From Mycoavidus cysteinexigens (GTDB lineage Bacteria > Pseudomonadota > Gammaproteobacteria > Burkholderiales > Burkholderiaceae): a stretch of 64,000 bases of DNA. The notes beneath the pieces are model-generated. The model was given only the letters and a program-made list of their open reading frames with translations, was not told the origin of the DNA and ran no database searches. The stretch's first letter is position 1. Each line of letters starts with the position of its first letter. The stretch lies in the NCBI RefSeq assembly GCF_003966915.1, contig NZ_AP018150.1, positions 1,054,001 through 1,118,000 of the forward strand, given 5' to 3'. The position numbers were made by a program, and so were the translations under genes. Positions 9,541 through 20,300 of the stretch are shown here, piece after piece.

Positions 9541-9550
9541 TCCAATAAAG

Positions 9551-10898
9551 ATGAGCACATCGCGCAAAATACCTTTTGCTGATAATAAGCAGTTTGATTT
9601 ATTTGAAGGGGTACCTGCTGCATCAAAAGGAGTGAAGTTACAAACGTCGGTGAAGACGGGCCGCCGGTTTGTAGCGTGCGGTGCGCGAGAGATTTACCTT
9701 GGTAGTATGCGACTAGAAGATTATTTAAAGCACGCCAATCAGCGCACACCCTTGATCGTATCGCAGTTACTGGATGCCCAGGACTGGGCGCCTTTTGAAC
9801 AGAGATATGCTGCGACGGGGCGTGCTCCGTATAGTCCACGTTATATGATGGGTTTGATTCTGTATGGGGTGATGCAAGGAGTGAGCTCATTGCGAGAATT
9901 AGAGAAGCTCGCGCGACTCGATTTGGGATGTATGTGGGTTGCGGGTGGAATTACGCCAGATCACGCCAATATCGGGCGTTTCATCGTGATGCATGAAGAG
10001 TCACACACACAGGGTTTTTTTGAGTCCTTGACAGGATCGATTTTGAAAGCGAGCCATTCAAATGGAAAGCGTTTAGCGGGTGATGGAACGATCATTGAAG
10101 CAGCGTGTTCACACTATAAATTATTGAAAGAAGAAGCGGTGCGTGAACGTATAATCAAGGCACACCAGGCACTTGAGAAGGCGCCAGATAGTAAAGTTGG
10201 ACAAAAGGAGCTAGAGAGAGCCAGGCAATGCCAGGCACTGTTTGATGAACGCCTAGCTGCCCGTAAAATCCATAATGGTAAAGGCGAAGTGTTTATCAGT
10301 GCCCAAGAGCCTAAAGCGGTGGTACAGCGTTTAAAGCGAGGCCGTGGCTTTGCAGCTTCCTATAAACCATCGGTGCTTGCTAATGAAGATCGCATTGTGG
10401 TTGCACATGCGCTGCATGCCTCAAGTGAAACCCGAGTCATGGCTACAATGCTTGAAACGCACTACAGGGCAGCATGCAGCAGAACTGCTGCTCGATCAGG
10501 GTATTTCGATAATACGGTTATCCAATGTACTTTGGATCGAGAGATCAGCTTATTATGCTCGCCAGATAAGTCCTCCGAAGAGGTTGAAGGGGAGAAAAAA
10601 TTTCGTAAGGGACAATTTCAATATGACGCTATCCAGGATACCTATCGTTGCCCCGCAGGCCAGGATTTGCATGTGATAACACAAACCAAGCCGACAGCAC
10701 TAACGCGGGCACGCCGCATTTATGCAATTATGCAATTACCTCATGCGAGGGTTGTGCTTTACGCACGCGCTGCACGAAATCAGCAGTAGGACGGCGCATT
10801 GAACGCTACCCCGAAGATGAAGCACGGGATGCACTCAGAATAGTGATGCAGCATCCGCAAGCGCGCCGTATCCTTAGGTGTGCGATTTACAGACATCG
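9551..10898 (+). pseudogene. IS1182-like transposase, multiply frameshifted
   Basis: The N-terminal 300 residues read cleanly: APYSPRYMMGLILYGVMQGV, the first catalytic region GKRLAGDGTIIEAACSHYK, and a helical insertion. After MATMLE about 15 residues are out of frame. The sister frame there reads TTGQHAAELLLDQG, as expected, and the frame returns at GYFDN, so two compensating indels lie near 10455 and 10500. A third shift near 10720 moves the Cys-rich part (CEGCALRTRCTKSAVGRR) to another frame. The 3' end is missing and a group II intron follows directly. IS1182-type elements carry one DDE transposase, and this one is dead. Confidence 0.7.
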
Positions 10899-11304
10899 GT
10901 GCGCCACGAAGGCGCAAGGAAGGAATTTCTTCTAAGCAGCCATGCTGTACAAGAGATGATGGTAGGCCCATCGGTGTCGGCGTACAGGCGCAGGCACCAA
11001 ACTACCCACTGCTGCTGCGTTTAAGAGACGTGGTGGTGCGCGAGTTGGGAAAAGGTTGAGCAAGACTCGATCAGGTATGAATCGAAGAGACGAACGCAAG
11101 TGAACCGCTGATGAAGTGTCGAAAGTATAAAGATGATGTCGAAACCACGGGGGTGATGTTGCTGTGGGATAAGCGCAGGGGGCGGCCTGTTGACTGCCTG
11201 CGCGGCATCCGGCATGAAGGCGGCGTGAAGTCGATTCAGGCTCTTGTGCGGAACGTGGGAACCTGTCATCCCGATGCAAAGGGAGAGACGCAAATGGAGG
11301 TTCC

Positions 11305-12714
11305 ATGAGCGTTAGAGTACCAATGCGGGGTACAGGGGCGGAGCAAGTTGTATTAGCAAAGAAGGACCGTAATGGGTCTGGAGCGAAGGACTTGCCCCAT
11401 TGTGCTGAAGCTACAGCAACAACCACAAGCAGCAATGCATATGGGAGGATTGCAATAGCGAGAGCAAAGCCGCTTCCTATAAGCAAACGCCAAGTATGGG
11501 AGGCCTATAAGCTAGTAAAGGCCAATGGCGGAGCAGCAGGTGTCGACGGTCAGACACTGGATGAGTTTAGAACAGAGGAATGCAATAACCTCTATAAACT
11601 CTGGAACAGACTGGCTTCAGGCAGCTATATGCCGCCAGCAGTCAAACGTGTGGAAATCCCCAAAGGCGCTGGAGGGATGAGGCCGCTGGGTATACCTACC
11701 GTAGCGGATCGCATTGCCCAGATGGTGGTCAAGCAAATAGTGGAGCCAATTGTAGATCCGCTATTCCATGAAGACTCCTATGGCTATCGACCGGGGAAAT
11801 CAGCGCATCAAGCGTTGGCACAAGCGCGGCAACGTTGCTGGAAATATGCATGGGTGCTAGAGCTCGATATCAAAGGCTTCTTTGACAATATGGACCATGA
11901 GCTGCTGCTCAAAGCAGTGCACCACCATGTCAAAGAGCGGTGGGTGGTGATGTACATAGAGCGCTGGTTGAAAGCGCCAGTGCAAATGCCAGATGGGACC
12001 ACCCAGCAACGCACGCGTGGCGTGCCGCAAGGTGGTGTGATCAGCCCATTATTATCGAATCTCTTTCTGCACTATGCCTTTGATAAATGGATGCAACGGC
12101 ATCACAAAAGCATACCGTTTGAGCGGTACGCTGACGATGCGGTATGCCATTGTCACAGTCAAGTGCAAGCCCAAGTGCTTATGGAACAGCTACGCAAACG
12201 CTTTGAACACTGTGGGTTGGAATTGCATCCGCAGAAAACTCGCGTAGTGTACTGTAAAGATGCAGATCGGCGAGGTGACTACCCCGACACATGCTTCGAC
12301 TTTCTGGGCTATACATTTAGGCCTCGGTTGTCTAGGACGCGGTGGGGTAAGCACTTCGTCAACTTCAGTCCAGCAGTGAGTGCCAAAGCTGCGAAAGCGA
12401 TACGTCAAGAGGTCCGAAGCTGGAAACTGCAATTACGCAGTGATAAGGCGCTGGACGACTTGGCGCGCATGTTTAATGCGAAGATCCGTGGATGGGTGAA
12501 CTACTACAGTGCCTTCTACAAATCGGCGCTGTATCCGACCCTTGTGCAGATCGACACTAAACTAGCATTGTGGGCTACTCGAAAATACAAACGTTTGCGT
12601 GGACATCGTCGCCGAGCACGTCACTGGCTGGCGCGGATTGCACGTAAACATACTTGGATGTTTGCACACTGGCCATTGCTATGGAAACAGGCTTCAGTGG
12701 GAAGAGCCGGATGA
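11305..12714 (+). CDS. ltrA: Group II intron reverse transcriptase/maturase
   Basis: A 469-residue intron-encoded protein that helps the intron RNA splice and copies it into new DNA sites. A ribosome site GGAGG lies six bases before the ATG. Reverse transcriptase motifs appear in order: GGAAGVDGQTLDEF, GGMRPLGIPTVADRIAQ, DSYGYRPGKSAHQAL, LELDIKGFFDNMDH, RGVPQGGVISPLLSN and the catalytic FERYADDAV. The maturase (X) domain contains IRGWVNYYSAFYKSALYP near the C-terminus. No HNH endonuclease domain follows, so any mobility would use endonuclease-independent target entry. Its stop codon lies inside intron domain V. Confidence 0.93.
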   Translation: MSVRVPMRGTGAEQVVLAKKDRNGSGAKDLPHCAEATATTTSSNAYGRIAIARAKPLPISKRQVWEAYKLVKANGGAAGVDGQTLDEFRTEECNNLYKLWNRLASGSYMPPAVKRVEIPKGAGGMRPLGIPTVADRIAQMVVKQIVEPIVDPLFHEDSYGYRPGKSAHQALAQARQRCWKYAWVLELDIKGFFDNMDHELLLKAVHHHVKERWVVMYIERWLKAPVQMPDGTTQQRTRGVPQGGVISPLLSNLFLHYAFDKWMQRHHKSIPFERYADDAVCHCHSQVQAQVLMEQLRKRFEHCGLELHPQKTRVVYCKDADRRGDYPDTCFDFLGYTFRPRLSRTRWGKHFVNFSPAVSAKAAKAIRQEVRSWKLQLRSDKALDDLARMFNAKIRGWVNYYSAFYKSALYPTLVQIDTKLALWATRKYKRLRGHRRRARHWLARIARKHTWMFAHWPLLWKQASVGRAG

Positions 12715-12774
12715 GCGGAGACGTTCACGTCCGGTTCCGTGAGCACCTGAAGGGGGGGGGCCTTTGGGTGACTC
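12704..12774 (+). ncRNA. Group II intron domains V and VI
   Basis: Domain V is a 34-base hairpin that begins GAGCCGGATGAGC and ends CGTCCGGTTC, the catalytic heart of the ribozyme. Domain VI (12741-12774) pairs GAGCACC with GGTGACTC, leaving one unpaired A as the likely branch point. The run of nine G in its loop is unusual. The maturase stop codon (12712-12714) is inside domain V. Confidence 0.8.
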
Positions 12775-12937
12775 GACTTTCACTTTTTTGCAAACCGTTT
12801 TTCATGTTTTTTAGCATAAAGATAAGTGGGATGATTAGTTCAGTAGGACTGTCACAAATGCGTAGCAGCGATAGCTAAATCGACTTTCCAATTGCTATAA
12901 CGGATGCGTTCTTTGCGTGAGTCGTAAGCAGAGGTAA

Positions 12938-13315
12938 CGTCTTCAGAAAGCGGGGTCTGCGCGCTTTGATGCGATCTTCACCCAGAAAACCCGCTACGCA
13001 ACATTCAATCGCCTGCTCAGGCGGATTCACCTGAACAAATCCGAGTTACTGCTAGTGTTAGAGCGCCCGGAGGTTCCACTCCATACCAACGACAGTGAAC
13101 GCGACATTCGCGATTACGTGAAAAAGCAAAAGATCAGCGGCGGCACCCGAAGCGAACTCGGTCGGCAATGTCGCGATACCTTTTTTAGTTTAAAGAAGAC
13201 CTGCCGCAAGCTGGGCATCTCGTTCTGGGATTACCTGACCGACCGTATTTCATGCAGCGATTAAATCCCTCTTCTGTCTCATCTCGTCGAACAACGCATC
13301 ACTGCCTCTGCTTAA
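12938..13315 (+). pseudogene. IS66-family transposase (TnpC) C-terminal remnant
   Basis: From 12938 the frame reads RFDAIFTQKTRYATFNRLLR, then LVLERPEVPLHTNDSERDIR, ISGGTRSELGRQCRDTFFSL and CRKLGISFWDYLTDR, the conserved C-terminal third of IS66 TnpC. A stop at 13262-13264 interrupts it; beyond that the frame continues IPLLSHLVEQRI, as expected of the family, to a second stop at 13313. The N-terminal two-thirds and the accessory tnpA/tnpB genes are absent. The last catalytic Glu is in HTNDSERDIR. Confidence 0.8.
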
Positions 13316-13360
13316 GCAGTTTGCCGACGTTTGCGCCGGGTTATTGAGAAGTTACTTTTT

Positions 13361-13438
13361 TTTGCTTCGGAGCAATAGCCAAATTAAGGGTTTTTAGGCC
13401 TTATTAAGGCGAATTAAGCATGAGCTTTCCGAAGCAAA
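13361..13438. repeat. 78-base inverted-repeat element
   Basis: Perfect 11-base inverted ends TTTGCTTCGGA (13361-13371) and TCCGAAGCAAA (13428-13438) enclose 56 bases. These include the nested hairpin GCCTTATTAAGGC and repeated AATTAAG motifs. It lies about 170 bases upstream of the second NLR-like gene and could be a miniature transposable element or an RNA stem-loop. Confidence 0.55.
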
Positions 13439-13609
13439 TTTGACTTAGAATTGCATGAGTAAAACTTCAAATAAAAGTCGTTCTTTGGGAGATTTTGTTA
13501 TTGCCTAAGCGCTAGCTCGAAGCATTGAGTTTTATTTGATAAAAGCCAGATTGTTGACTGGTGTTTTCAGAGATAAGTAAACACAAAATATAAAAAGGAG
13601 TAGTCAGCA

Positions 13610-16600
13610 ATGTTGCCAATTTCAGGTTCAAACGTCCCCCCTATCTCCAATACTTCAACTCGCTCCAATCTGCTAACACAGATTGATGCAATTCATGAGC
13701 AAGCGAACGGAGAGGGGCAGAGTATTGTGCAAGCCAGTGAAAACTGTGTGGTGAGCAATCAACTCTATGGAGAGAGCCATACAGTCACAACGAACTTTTT
13801 CTTAACGGCTTCCGATTCAAATACCAAGTTGATATTTGAAAAATTGAATGGCCATGCAGAGGCCTCGCGTTACAAACCTTTGGCCCAATTAGGCACGCAG
13901 ATTGAGGAACTAAGAACTGCCTACCTCAATGTGCTCGAAGAAGTTGATGAAATAAGAGATGGCCTCGCGTTATATATTCCTTCTGAAGGGCAAGAAACGG
14001 CGGATAGCAAAACCTCCTTTACGCTCATTGACAAAGTACGCGATTTTTTATCATCTAACAAAAAAGTGTTTCTACTGCTCGGCGAGGCAGGTTCAGGTAA
14101 ATCAACTTTTAACCGATATTTAACGCGCACGCTCTGGGAGGAATATCCGCAATCCCCTACTGCACCCATTCCCCTGTTTATTGCGCTTGCCGAGCATAGG
14201 CTCTCTTGCGATGATTTAATAGAGAGTTATTTGCTGGAACAAGGGTTCACGTCAGAAGAGATTGCTCTGCTTCGGAAAGAAAAACGGCTGGTTTTTATTT
14301 TAGACGGTTTCGATGAAACTCAAGATCGCACACAAGCATTTTATACGCAGAATAAACTTGATCACTGGAAGAATGCTCAAGTCATTATTAGTTCACGCCC
14401 TGAGTATCTCCGAGAAAATTATCGCAGCCAGTTTCAGAAGCGGGGTCAAACTACCGCTGTACAAGAATATTGGCTTTCTACGATTTCAGATGATTGGATC
14501 ACCGCCTATATACAAAAATATATTCAGCATACCCAACGCACTGGATGGGGTCTAAAACGGTATCAAAACACCTTAAATAATTTACCGACTTTAAAAGAAG
14601 CGATCCGCCGTCCATTTTTACTGCGGATGGCGCTTGATCTTTTACCCGATTTGGCCGAAAGCAAGTCAGCGCCGATGACTCGCATTGCGCTGTATGACGC
14701 ATTTATATCGCGTTGGTGGAATCGCTCAGAAGAACGATTGCTGCATATTAAATTGACCGATGAAGAGGAAAAAGCACGACGTAAGTTGGGGCAACATCTG
14801 GTTGCAAAAGGGCTGAGAGCGAGCCAAGAGATGGCGATTGCTCTAACTCAAAAGAGACTCATACAAGCCTCCTATGACCCTGAAAAGGATGAAATTATTC
14901 CAGAAGCCTGGCGGACGTACCTTGATGAAAATGAGGTAGAAAAACGTTTATTACTTTTTAATGCGCCACTGATTCACCAAGGACAAAACTATCGTTTTAT
15001 CCATAAATCGATTCAGGATTATTGTGTGGCCCGAGCGATTTGTGGGCCGCAATTTAAAGATGCTAAACCGGACATTCATGCGGTGCTGAATCGATTCTTA
15101 CTGGTAGATGAACCGTTGATTCTCGATTTTTTAGTAGAACGAGTCAAGCAGCACTTTAGCTTTAAAGGGCATTTGCATGCATGGATAGAATCCTCTAAAG
15201 ATCGTGATGCTGCTGTGACAGTGGGAGCGGCGAATGCGATAACGGTTTTAGTGAGAGCTGGAGTCCAGTTTATTGGAGCAAATTTAAAAGGAATCCGGAT
15301 ACCTGGTGCTGATTTAAGTTACGGAGTTTTTGATCATACCCAATTTGAAGGTGCGGATTTAAGTGGAGTGACGTTGCGAGGTGCGTGGCTGCGCGGGGCC
15401 AATATGCGCGAAGCGAACCTGAATGGCATTGAATTTGGGGAAAAGCCAGCGTTAGAGGTAGGAAACTGGGTGAATGTTTGCAGTTATTCGCCAGACGGCC
15501 GCTGGCTAGCTGTTGGTACAACGGAGAAAGGCTATATTAAGCTATATCAGGCGCAAACATTAGAGTTCAAGTATGCTCTTGAAAGGCCCCATGCTGGAGA
15601 GGATAGTGAAGGGGTAAACAGCGTAGCGTTTTCGCCAGATAGCCAATGGCTGGCCTCAGTCGGTGACGACACGCTTGTGAAGCTGTGGTCAGTTGCGGCA
15701 GGTGAGTTACAGCATATATTGACAGGGCACAGCGCTGAGGTTTTAAGCGTTACGTTTTCGCCAAATGTTCAATGGCTTGCCTCAAGTAGTAGGGACAAAA
15801 CTATCAAAATATGGACAGTGCAAGGAAAACTGCTATACACGCTTGAGGGGCATAGTGATTGGGTACGAAGTGTGTCGATCTCGCCAGATGGCAGATGGCT
15901 AGCGTCTGGGAGTTTTGACAAAACAGTAAAGCTATGGGGGCTAGACAGCGCAGGAGCGGTGTTGCGTCAGACGCTCGAGGTGAGTGATAAGGTGTTTAGT
16001 GTGTCGATCTCGCCAGATGGTAATTGGTTGGCGTCGGGGAGTATGGACAGTAAGGTAAATTTGTGGGAGCTAGGAAGCGCGGGGGCTGTGTTGCGCCAGA
16101 CACTTGATGAGCATTATGAAAATGTGTGGAATGTGTCTTTTTCATCAGACGGAAAATGGCTAGCGTCTGGAAGTGATGACTATTCAGTGAGGCTGTGGGA
16201 GCTAGAAAGCGCAGGAGCAGTGTTGCGTCATACGCTTGAAGGGCCTCATGAGGCAGGGCATTATGGGGCCGTGTCGAGTGTGTCATTTTCACCAGACGGC
16301 AAATGGCTGGCTTCGGGAGATTGGGACTATTCAGTGAAGCTATGGGGGCTAGGAAGCACGATAAAGTTGCGTCATACGCTTAAAGGGCATGATGAACCGG
16401 TGATGAGTGTGTCGTTTTCACCAGACGGCAAGTGGTTAGCGTCCGGAAGTAGAGATAGGTCAGTGAAGTTGTGGGCGTTAGACACAGGCGAATATGAAGC
16501 TAAAACGACGATTCAGGGTTTTGTTGGGTGCGTTAATTCAATTATTTGGCGAGAGGTTGTCGAGGGCTCAGCGAAAATCGTGCTGGGAGGGGAAAATAAT

Positions 16601-17215
16601 ACGATTCGTATTTTTCAACTAGAACAGAAAAGAAAGAGCTGGAAATCGAGTTTATGCTGGACCTCATATCAAAACGAGTTGTACGTAGCCGATTTATTGA
16701 TTGAAGGCGCGCAGGGTTTAAGCCCAATGAATGCGCGCCTGATTGAACAAAGACAAAGAGTTGCCGCAGAATTTTTAGAAGAAGATTCTGATGAATTATC
16801 CTCCGAGTCGGAAGAATCTGGTGAAGTATCCTCTGAAGAGGAAAATTTTGATGAATTCAATATGAATCGATCTTTTGAGTTAGAAAATTTATCTCAAAAC
16901 AAACTCAATTTAGCTAACGTGCCGATTCAAGAAAACCTGGATGTAAGTGCGGTTGAAATTGATCGTATTTGGAGATTGCCCTTTACCGATCTAGAACAGG
17001 GGAGAGAGTTAAACGTTTCGAATAGAGTAATCATTGAAAGCGAATCCTTGCCAGTTTTGGCAAAACCTGGCGAAATGTCCTGTGATGAGGAAGACACTGT
17101 TGAAGAGAGCAGGTCTGGGGCTGAGTTTCCCTTGAAAAGGAAAACTTATTCAGCACGTTCAGCCTCTTTAGAAATGGAGAGAAAGGTGGGAAGAGTTGAC
17201 GATAACTTCCTATGA
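13610..17215 (+). CDS. NLR/STAND-like protein: NACHT, pentapeptide repeats, 9 WD40 blades, acidic tail
   Basis: 1201 residues, with the ribosome site AAGGAG ahead of the ATG. Residues 1-110 are unique. NACHT follows: Walker A GEAGSGKST (158-166), Walker B LVFILDGFDE (227-236), the SSRPEYL motif, and FIHKSIQDYCVARAI at the end of the helical part. Pentapeptide-like repeats (GANLK, GADLS, GANMR, EANLN) lie at about 553-612. Nine WD40 blades (about 617-1000) are more divergent between blades than in the neighbouring genes. The shared tail (LCWTSYQNEL ... IEGAQGLSPMNARLIEQR) is followed by about 150 residues rich in Asp, Glu and Ser, absent from the sisters. The family oligomerises on ligand binding, but no effector domain is recognisable here. 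The leader AAAGGRGTAGYCAGC is shared with the next gene. Confidence 0.88.
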   Translation: MLPISGSNVPPISNTSTRSNLLTQIDAIHEQANGEGQSIVQASENCVVSNQLYGESHTVTTNFFLTASDSNTKLIFEKLNGHAEASRYKPLAQLGTQIEELRTAYLNVLEEVDEIRDGLALYIPSEGQETADSKTSFTLIDKVRDFLSSNKKVFLLLGEAGSGKSTFNRYLTRTLWEEYPQSPTAPIPLFIALAEHRLSCDDLIESYLLEQGFTSEEIALLRKEKRLVFILDGFDETQDRTQAFYTQNKLDHWKNAQVIISSRPEYLRENYRSQFQKRGQTTAVQEYWLSTISDDWITAYIQKYIQHTQRTGWGLKRYQNTLNNLPTLKEAIRRPFLLRMALDLLPDLAESKSAPMTRIALYDAFISRWWNRSEERLLHIKLTDEEEKARRKLGQHLVAKGLRASQEMAIALTQKRLIQASYDPEKDEIIPEAWRTYLDENEVEKRLLLFNAPLIHQGQNYRFIHKSIQDYCVARAICGPQFKDAKPDIHAVLNRFLLVDEPLILDFLVERVKQHFSFKGHLHAWIESSKDRDAAVTVGAANAITVLVRAGVQFIGANLKGIRIPGADLSYGVFDHTQFEGADLSGVTLRGAWLRGANMREANLNGIEFGEKPALEVGNWVNVCSYSPDGRWLAVGTTEKGYIKLYQAQTLEFKYALERPHAGEDSEGVNSVAFSPDSQWLASVGDDTLVKLWSVAAGELQHILTGHSAEVLSVTFSPNVQWLASSSRDKTIKIWTVQGKLLYTLEGHSDWVRSVSISPDGRWLASGSFDKTVKLWGLDSAGAVLRQTLEVSDKVFSVSISPDGNWLASGSMDSKVNLWELGSAGAVLRQTLDEHYENVWNVSFSSDGKWLASGSDDYSVRLWELESAGAVLRHTLEGPHEAGHYGAVSSVSFSPDGKWLASGDWDYSVKLWGLGSTIKLRHTLKGHDEPVMSVSFSPDGKWLASGSRDRSVKLWALDTGEYEAKTTIQGFVGCVNSIIWREVVEGSAKIVLGGENNTIRIFQLEQKRKSWKSSLCWTSYQNELYVADLLIEGAQGLSPMNARLIEQRQRVAAEFLEEDSDELSSESEESGEVSSEEENFDEFNMNRSFELENLSQNKLNLANVPIQENLDVSAVEIDRIWRLPFTDLEQGRELNVSNRVIIESESLPVLAKPGEMSCDEEDTVEESRSGAEFPLKRKTYSARSASLEMERKVGRVDDNFL

Positions 17216-17274
17216 GCTTGCTGCATCTGCCTATGAAAAATCTTTAAGCCGATCGCTTTCAGAGTTTCTGATAT

Positions 17275-17300
17275 TGCCCATGCTTTCATGATTTTGGGCA
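17275..17300 (+). terminator. Weak hairpin after the second NLR-like gene
   Basis: TGCCCA (17275-17280) pairs with TGGGCA (17295-17300) over a 14-base loop, followed by GATAGGTTTT. The stem is short, so this is only a possible terminator in the 178-base gap before the next gene. Confidence 0.3.
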
Positions 17301-17393
17301 GATAGGTTTTATTCAATGAAGGCTGAATTTTTATCCGATGGTAAATCACTCAGATATAGGTTAAATACAAATTATTAGAAAGGGGTAGCCAGC

Positions 17394-20300
17394 ATGTCAC
17401 CGATTAATCCAAGCCAAAATACTCTTCCTTCCTTAGCTTCATATTTCCCTCAAATAGCTTCGTCTTTTTCTAGTACGCAAGCACGAACCGATGACTCAAG
17501 TGAAAGCAACTTGCAAATCGGTAATGGCTTAATGAATAACTTAGTTATTGGCACAAATAATACAGCGAATAACCATATATATTTAGCGGCGTCAGATTCC
17601 AAGTTGTTAGAAACGCTAATGCTGCAGCATATTTTTGCCTTGCAACCGAATACTGCCCCTTTAGCCAACCTAGACTTGACTATTGAAAAGTTGCGGAAAG
17701 AGTATTTGAGGGGTCTACAGGAAGATAACGAAATCAAAGATGCGTTGTCGAACTATGTAGCGCCAGAAGGAATGGGGCTTTATGATTCAACCCGTTTCGA
17801 TTTAAAAAGTAATGTTCAAGTTTTTTTGAACTCTGACAAAAAAGTCTTACTCCTGCTAGGTGAAGCGGGTTCAGGCAAATCGACGTTTAACCGGGACCTT
17901 GCGATTAGTTTGTGGGAGGCCTATACCCAGAAGGATAAAACAAAGGATACGCCAATTCCCGTATTCATAGGGTTATCGAGCTTGTCAGGGCCGGATCGGA
18001 ATCTAGTGAGCGCTTTTTTTGAGAAGCAAGGGTTCTCGAAAGAGCAGATCAAAGAATTACAAAGTAAATATCGATTTGTATTAATTCTGGATGGTTTTGA
18101 TGAGATCGAGCATCGGCAGCAGGTATTTTATAAAGATAATGAATTAGATGACTGGAAAGGCTCGAAAATCATAATCAGCAGTCGCCCAGAATATTTAGGA
18201 CCAAACTATCAATACAAATTTCGTCCGTCAGGTGAGCGTAGCGCGTTACAGGAGTATCGGTTAGCGCCATTTTCGGAAGAAACGATAAAGCGGTATATTG
18301 ACCGTTATAGCGAAACTTATCCTCACGCGGTATGGAGTGCAGAGCGATACAAAGAAGCCTTAGACGAGTCGAGCTTAAAAGAATTAGTCAGTAATCCATT
18401 TTTGCTGAAAATAACCTTGAGCGTGTTGCCTGAATTGAGTCAAAGAGGCCAAGTAAAGAATCAGCGCTTAACTCGAATTGCAATTTATGATCAATTTGTA
18501 AAAAGCTGGTTTGACCGTTCGCAACAGAGGCTAAATCAAATACTTGAGGTTGGCTCCAAAGAAAGAAAAGAATTCAAAGATTTGGAAAGAGAAGGCTTTA
18601 CTGGTTTCGGAGTGGATTTTAGCAAGGAACTGGCATTGGAAATGTATAAAGCTGGGGAAGTGATAACGCCTTATCAGGCAGTAACCCATGCGAGATGGAA
18701 AAAAAATGATACTTCTACAGAGGCGGATTGGCGCAAGCGATTACTGAGCAATGAAGATACAACGACAGTGTTGATGCGCTTAAATGCGCCCTTAATCTGT
18801 CAGGACAGGCCAAATGATTCAGGTAAGGAATATCGATTTATTCATAAATCGTTGCGGGATTATTTTGTGGCGAGAGCATTGTGGGAAGAGCTAAAAAAAC
18901 TGTCTGTAGTTGAACAATCCAATAATTCTAACCCACTGAGCGTCATGAAAGAGACACGAACGCTGTGGGAAGCACTGAGTGATTCTGTGAGAGTCGATCC
19001 GTCAGCGCTGTTCAACACACTGAACGTTGTTGAAGATCCCGCTGTGCAGAGTTTTGTCGTTGAGCGCGTGCGACAGGAAAGGGTGCTCATCCAGCCGCTA
19101 TTAGGTTGGATCAAAGCATCCAAGACGGAAAAGGGAGTCAGCGCCGCTGCGGCCAATGCGATTACGGTCTTGGTCAGCGCGGGTGTGCAGTTGAATGGAA
19201 TAGATTTAAAGGGTATCCAAATTCCAGGGGCGGATCTAAGTTTTGGGGTATTCGATTCGGCTCAGTTACAAGGTGCGGATTTAACAAAGGTCAAACTTCA
19301 TAATAGTTGGTTGCGTCAGGCCAATTTAAGCGGCGCGCAGATGGCGGGTGTACAGTTTGGAGAACGGCCATTGCTCCAAGAATGGAGCAGTGTGAATTCC
19401 TGTGCGTATTCACCTGATGGGAAAACTTTTGCTGCGGGTCTTACGAGTAGTCATATCAGTGTGTATACGACTTCGGACTGGCAAAAAATCTGGACCTTAA
19501 GAGGCCATAGGTATCAGGTTAATAATATTGCATATTCGCCAGATAATACTCAGATTGCTTCCGGCAGTGATGACAAAACGGTGCGGCTGTGGGACCTGGA
19601 AACCCGTGCTATCCCCCGCGTTTTCGACCATAGCGATAAGATTACGAGCGTTATATATTCGCCGAAAGGGGATCAGCTCGCCTCGGGCAGTTTAGACGAA
19701 ACAATTTGGCTGTGGGATCTGAAAACTGGTGCTGGCCGCATCCTAACAAGCTCTGTTGGTAGGGTTAGAAGCATTGTGTATTCACCGGATGGCAATCAGA
19801 TTGGCTTTGGCAGTCATGACACAGCCCTTGGCGTAATGCTATTGGATGTGAGAACCGGGATGACCGTGCGTTGCCTATTGGCCCATAGTAGGGGGGTTAC
19901 GAGCGTTGTATATTCGCTGAGGGGGAATCAGCTTGCCTCCGGCAGTTTGGACCATACTGTGCGGTTGTGGGACTTGAAAACCGGTGCTGCCATTCGTATC
20001 CTAATTGGCCATAGTAGTGGGGTTATGAGCGTCGTGTATTCGCCAGACGGCACTCAGCTTGCCTCCGGCAGTCTCGACGACACAGTGCGGGTGTGGGACG
20101 TGGAAACCGGAGCCTCTCGTCACATATTAAATGGCCATCGTAGTGGAGTTAATAGCATCGTATATTCGCCAGACGGCACTCAGATTGCCTCCGGCAGCTC
20201 CGACGACACAGTGCGGGTGTGGGATATTCAAACCGCCGTTACCCGCCACGCCTTAATTGGTCATCGCGACATGGTTAGCAGTGTCGTGTATTCGCCAGAC

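Larger units (their letters stand above)
10899..12777 (+). mobile_element. Group II intron
   Basis: The 5' end is placed at GTGCGCC (10899), which fits the GUGYG start rule and folds as GCGCC-ACGAA-GGCGC; GTGTGCG at 10878 is an alternative. About 400 bases of structured RNA (domains I-III) precede the maturase gene. Domains V and VI lie at 12704-12737 and 12741-12774. The intron abuts the broken IS1182-like transposase gene. The sequence after 12777 does not obviously resume that gene, so the exon pair may be rearranged. The encoded protein looks intact, so the intron could still be active. Confidence 0.75.

Noticed and set aside
10932-11486. Minus-strand frame of 184 codons over the intron 5' part
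   Set aside because: It overlies the structured intron RNA and the maturase start on the other strand and has no recognised motif.
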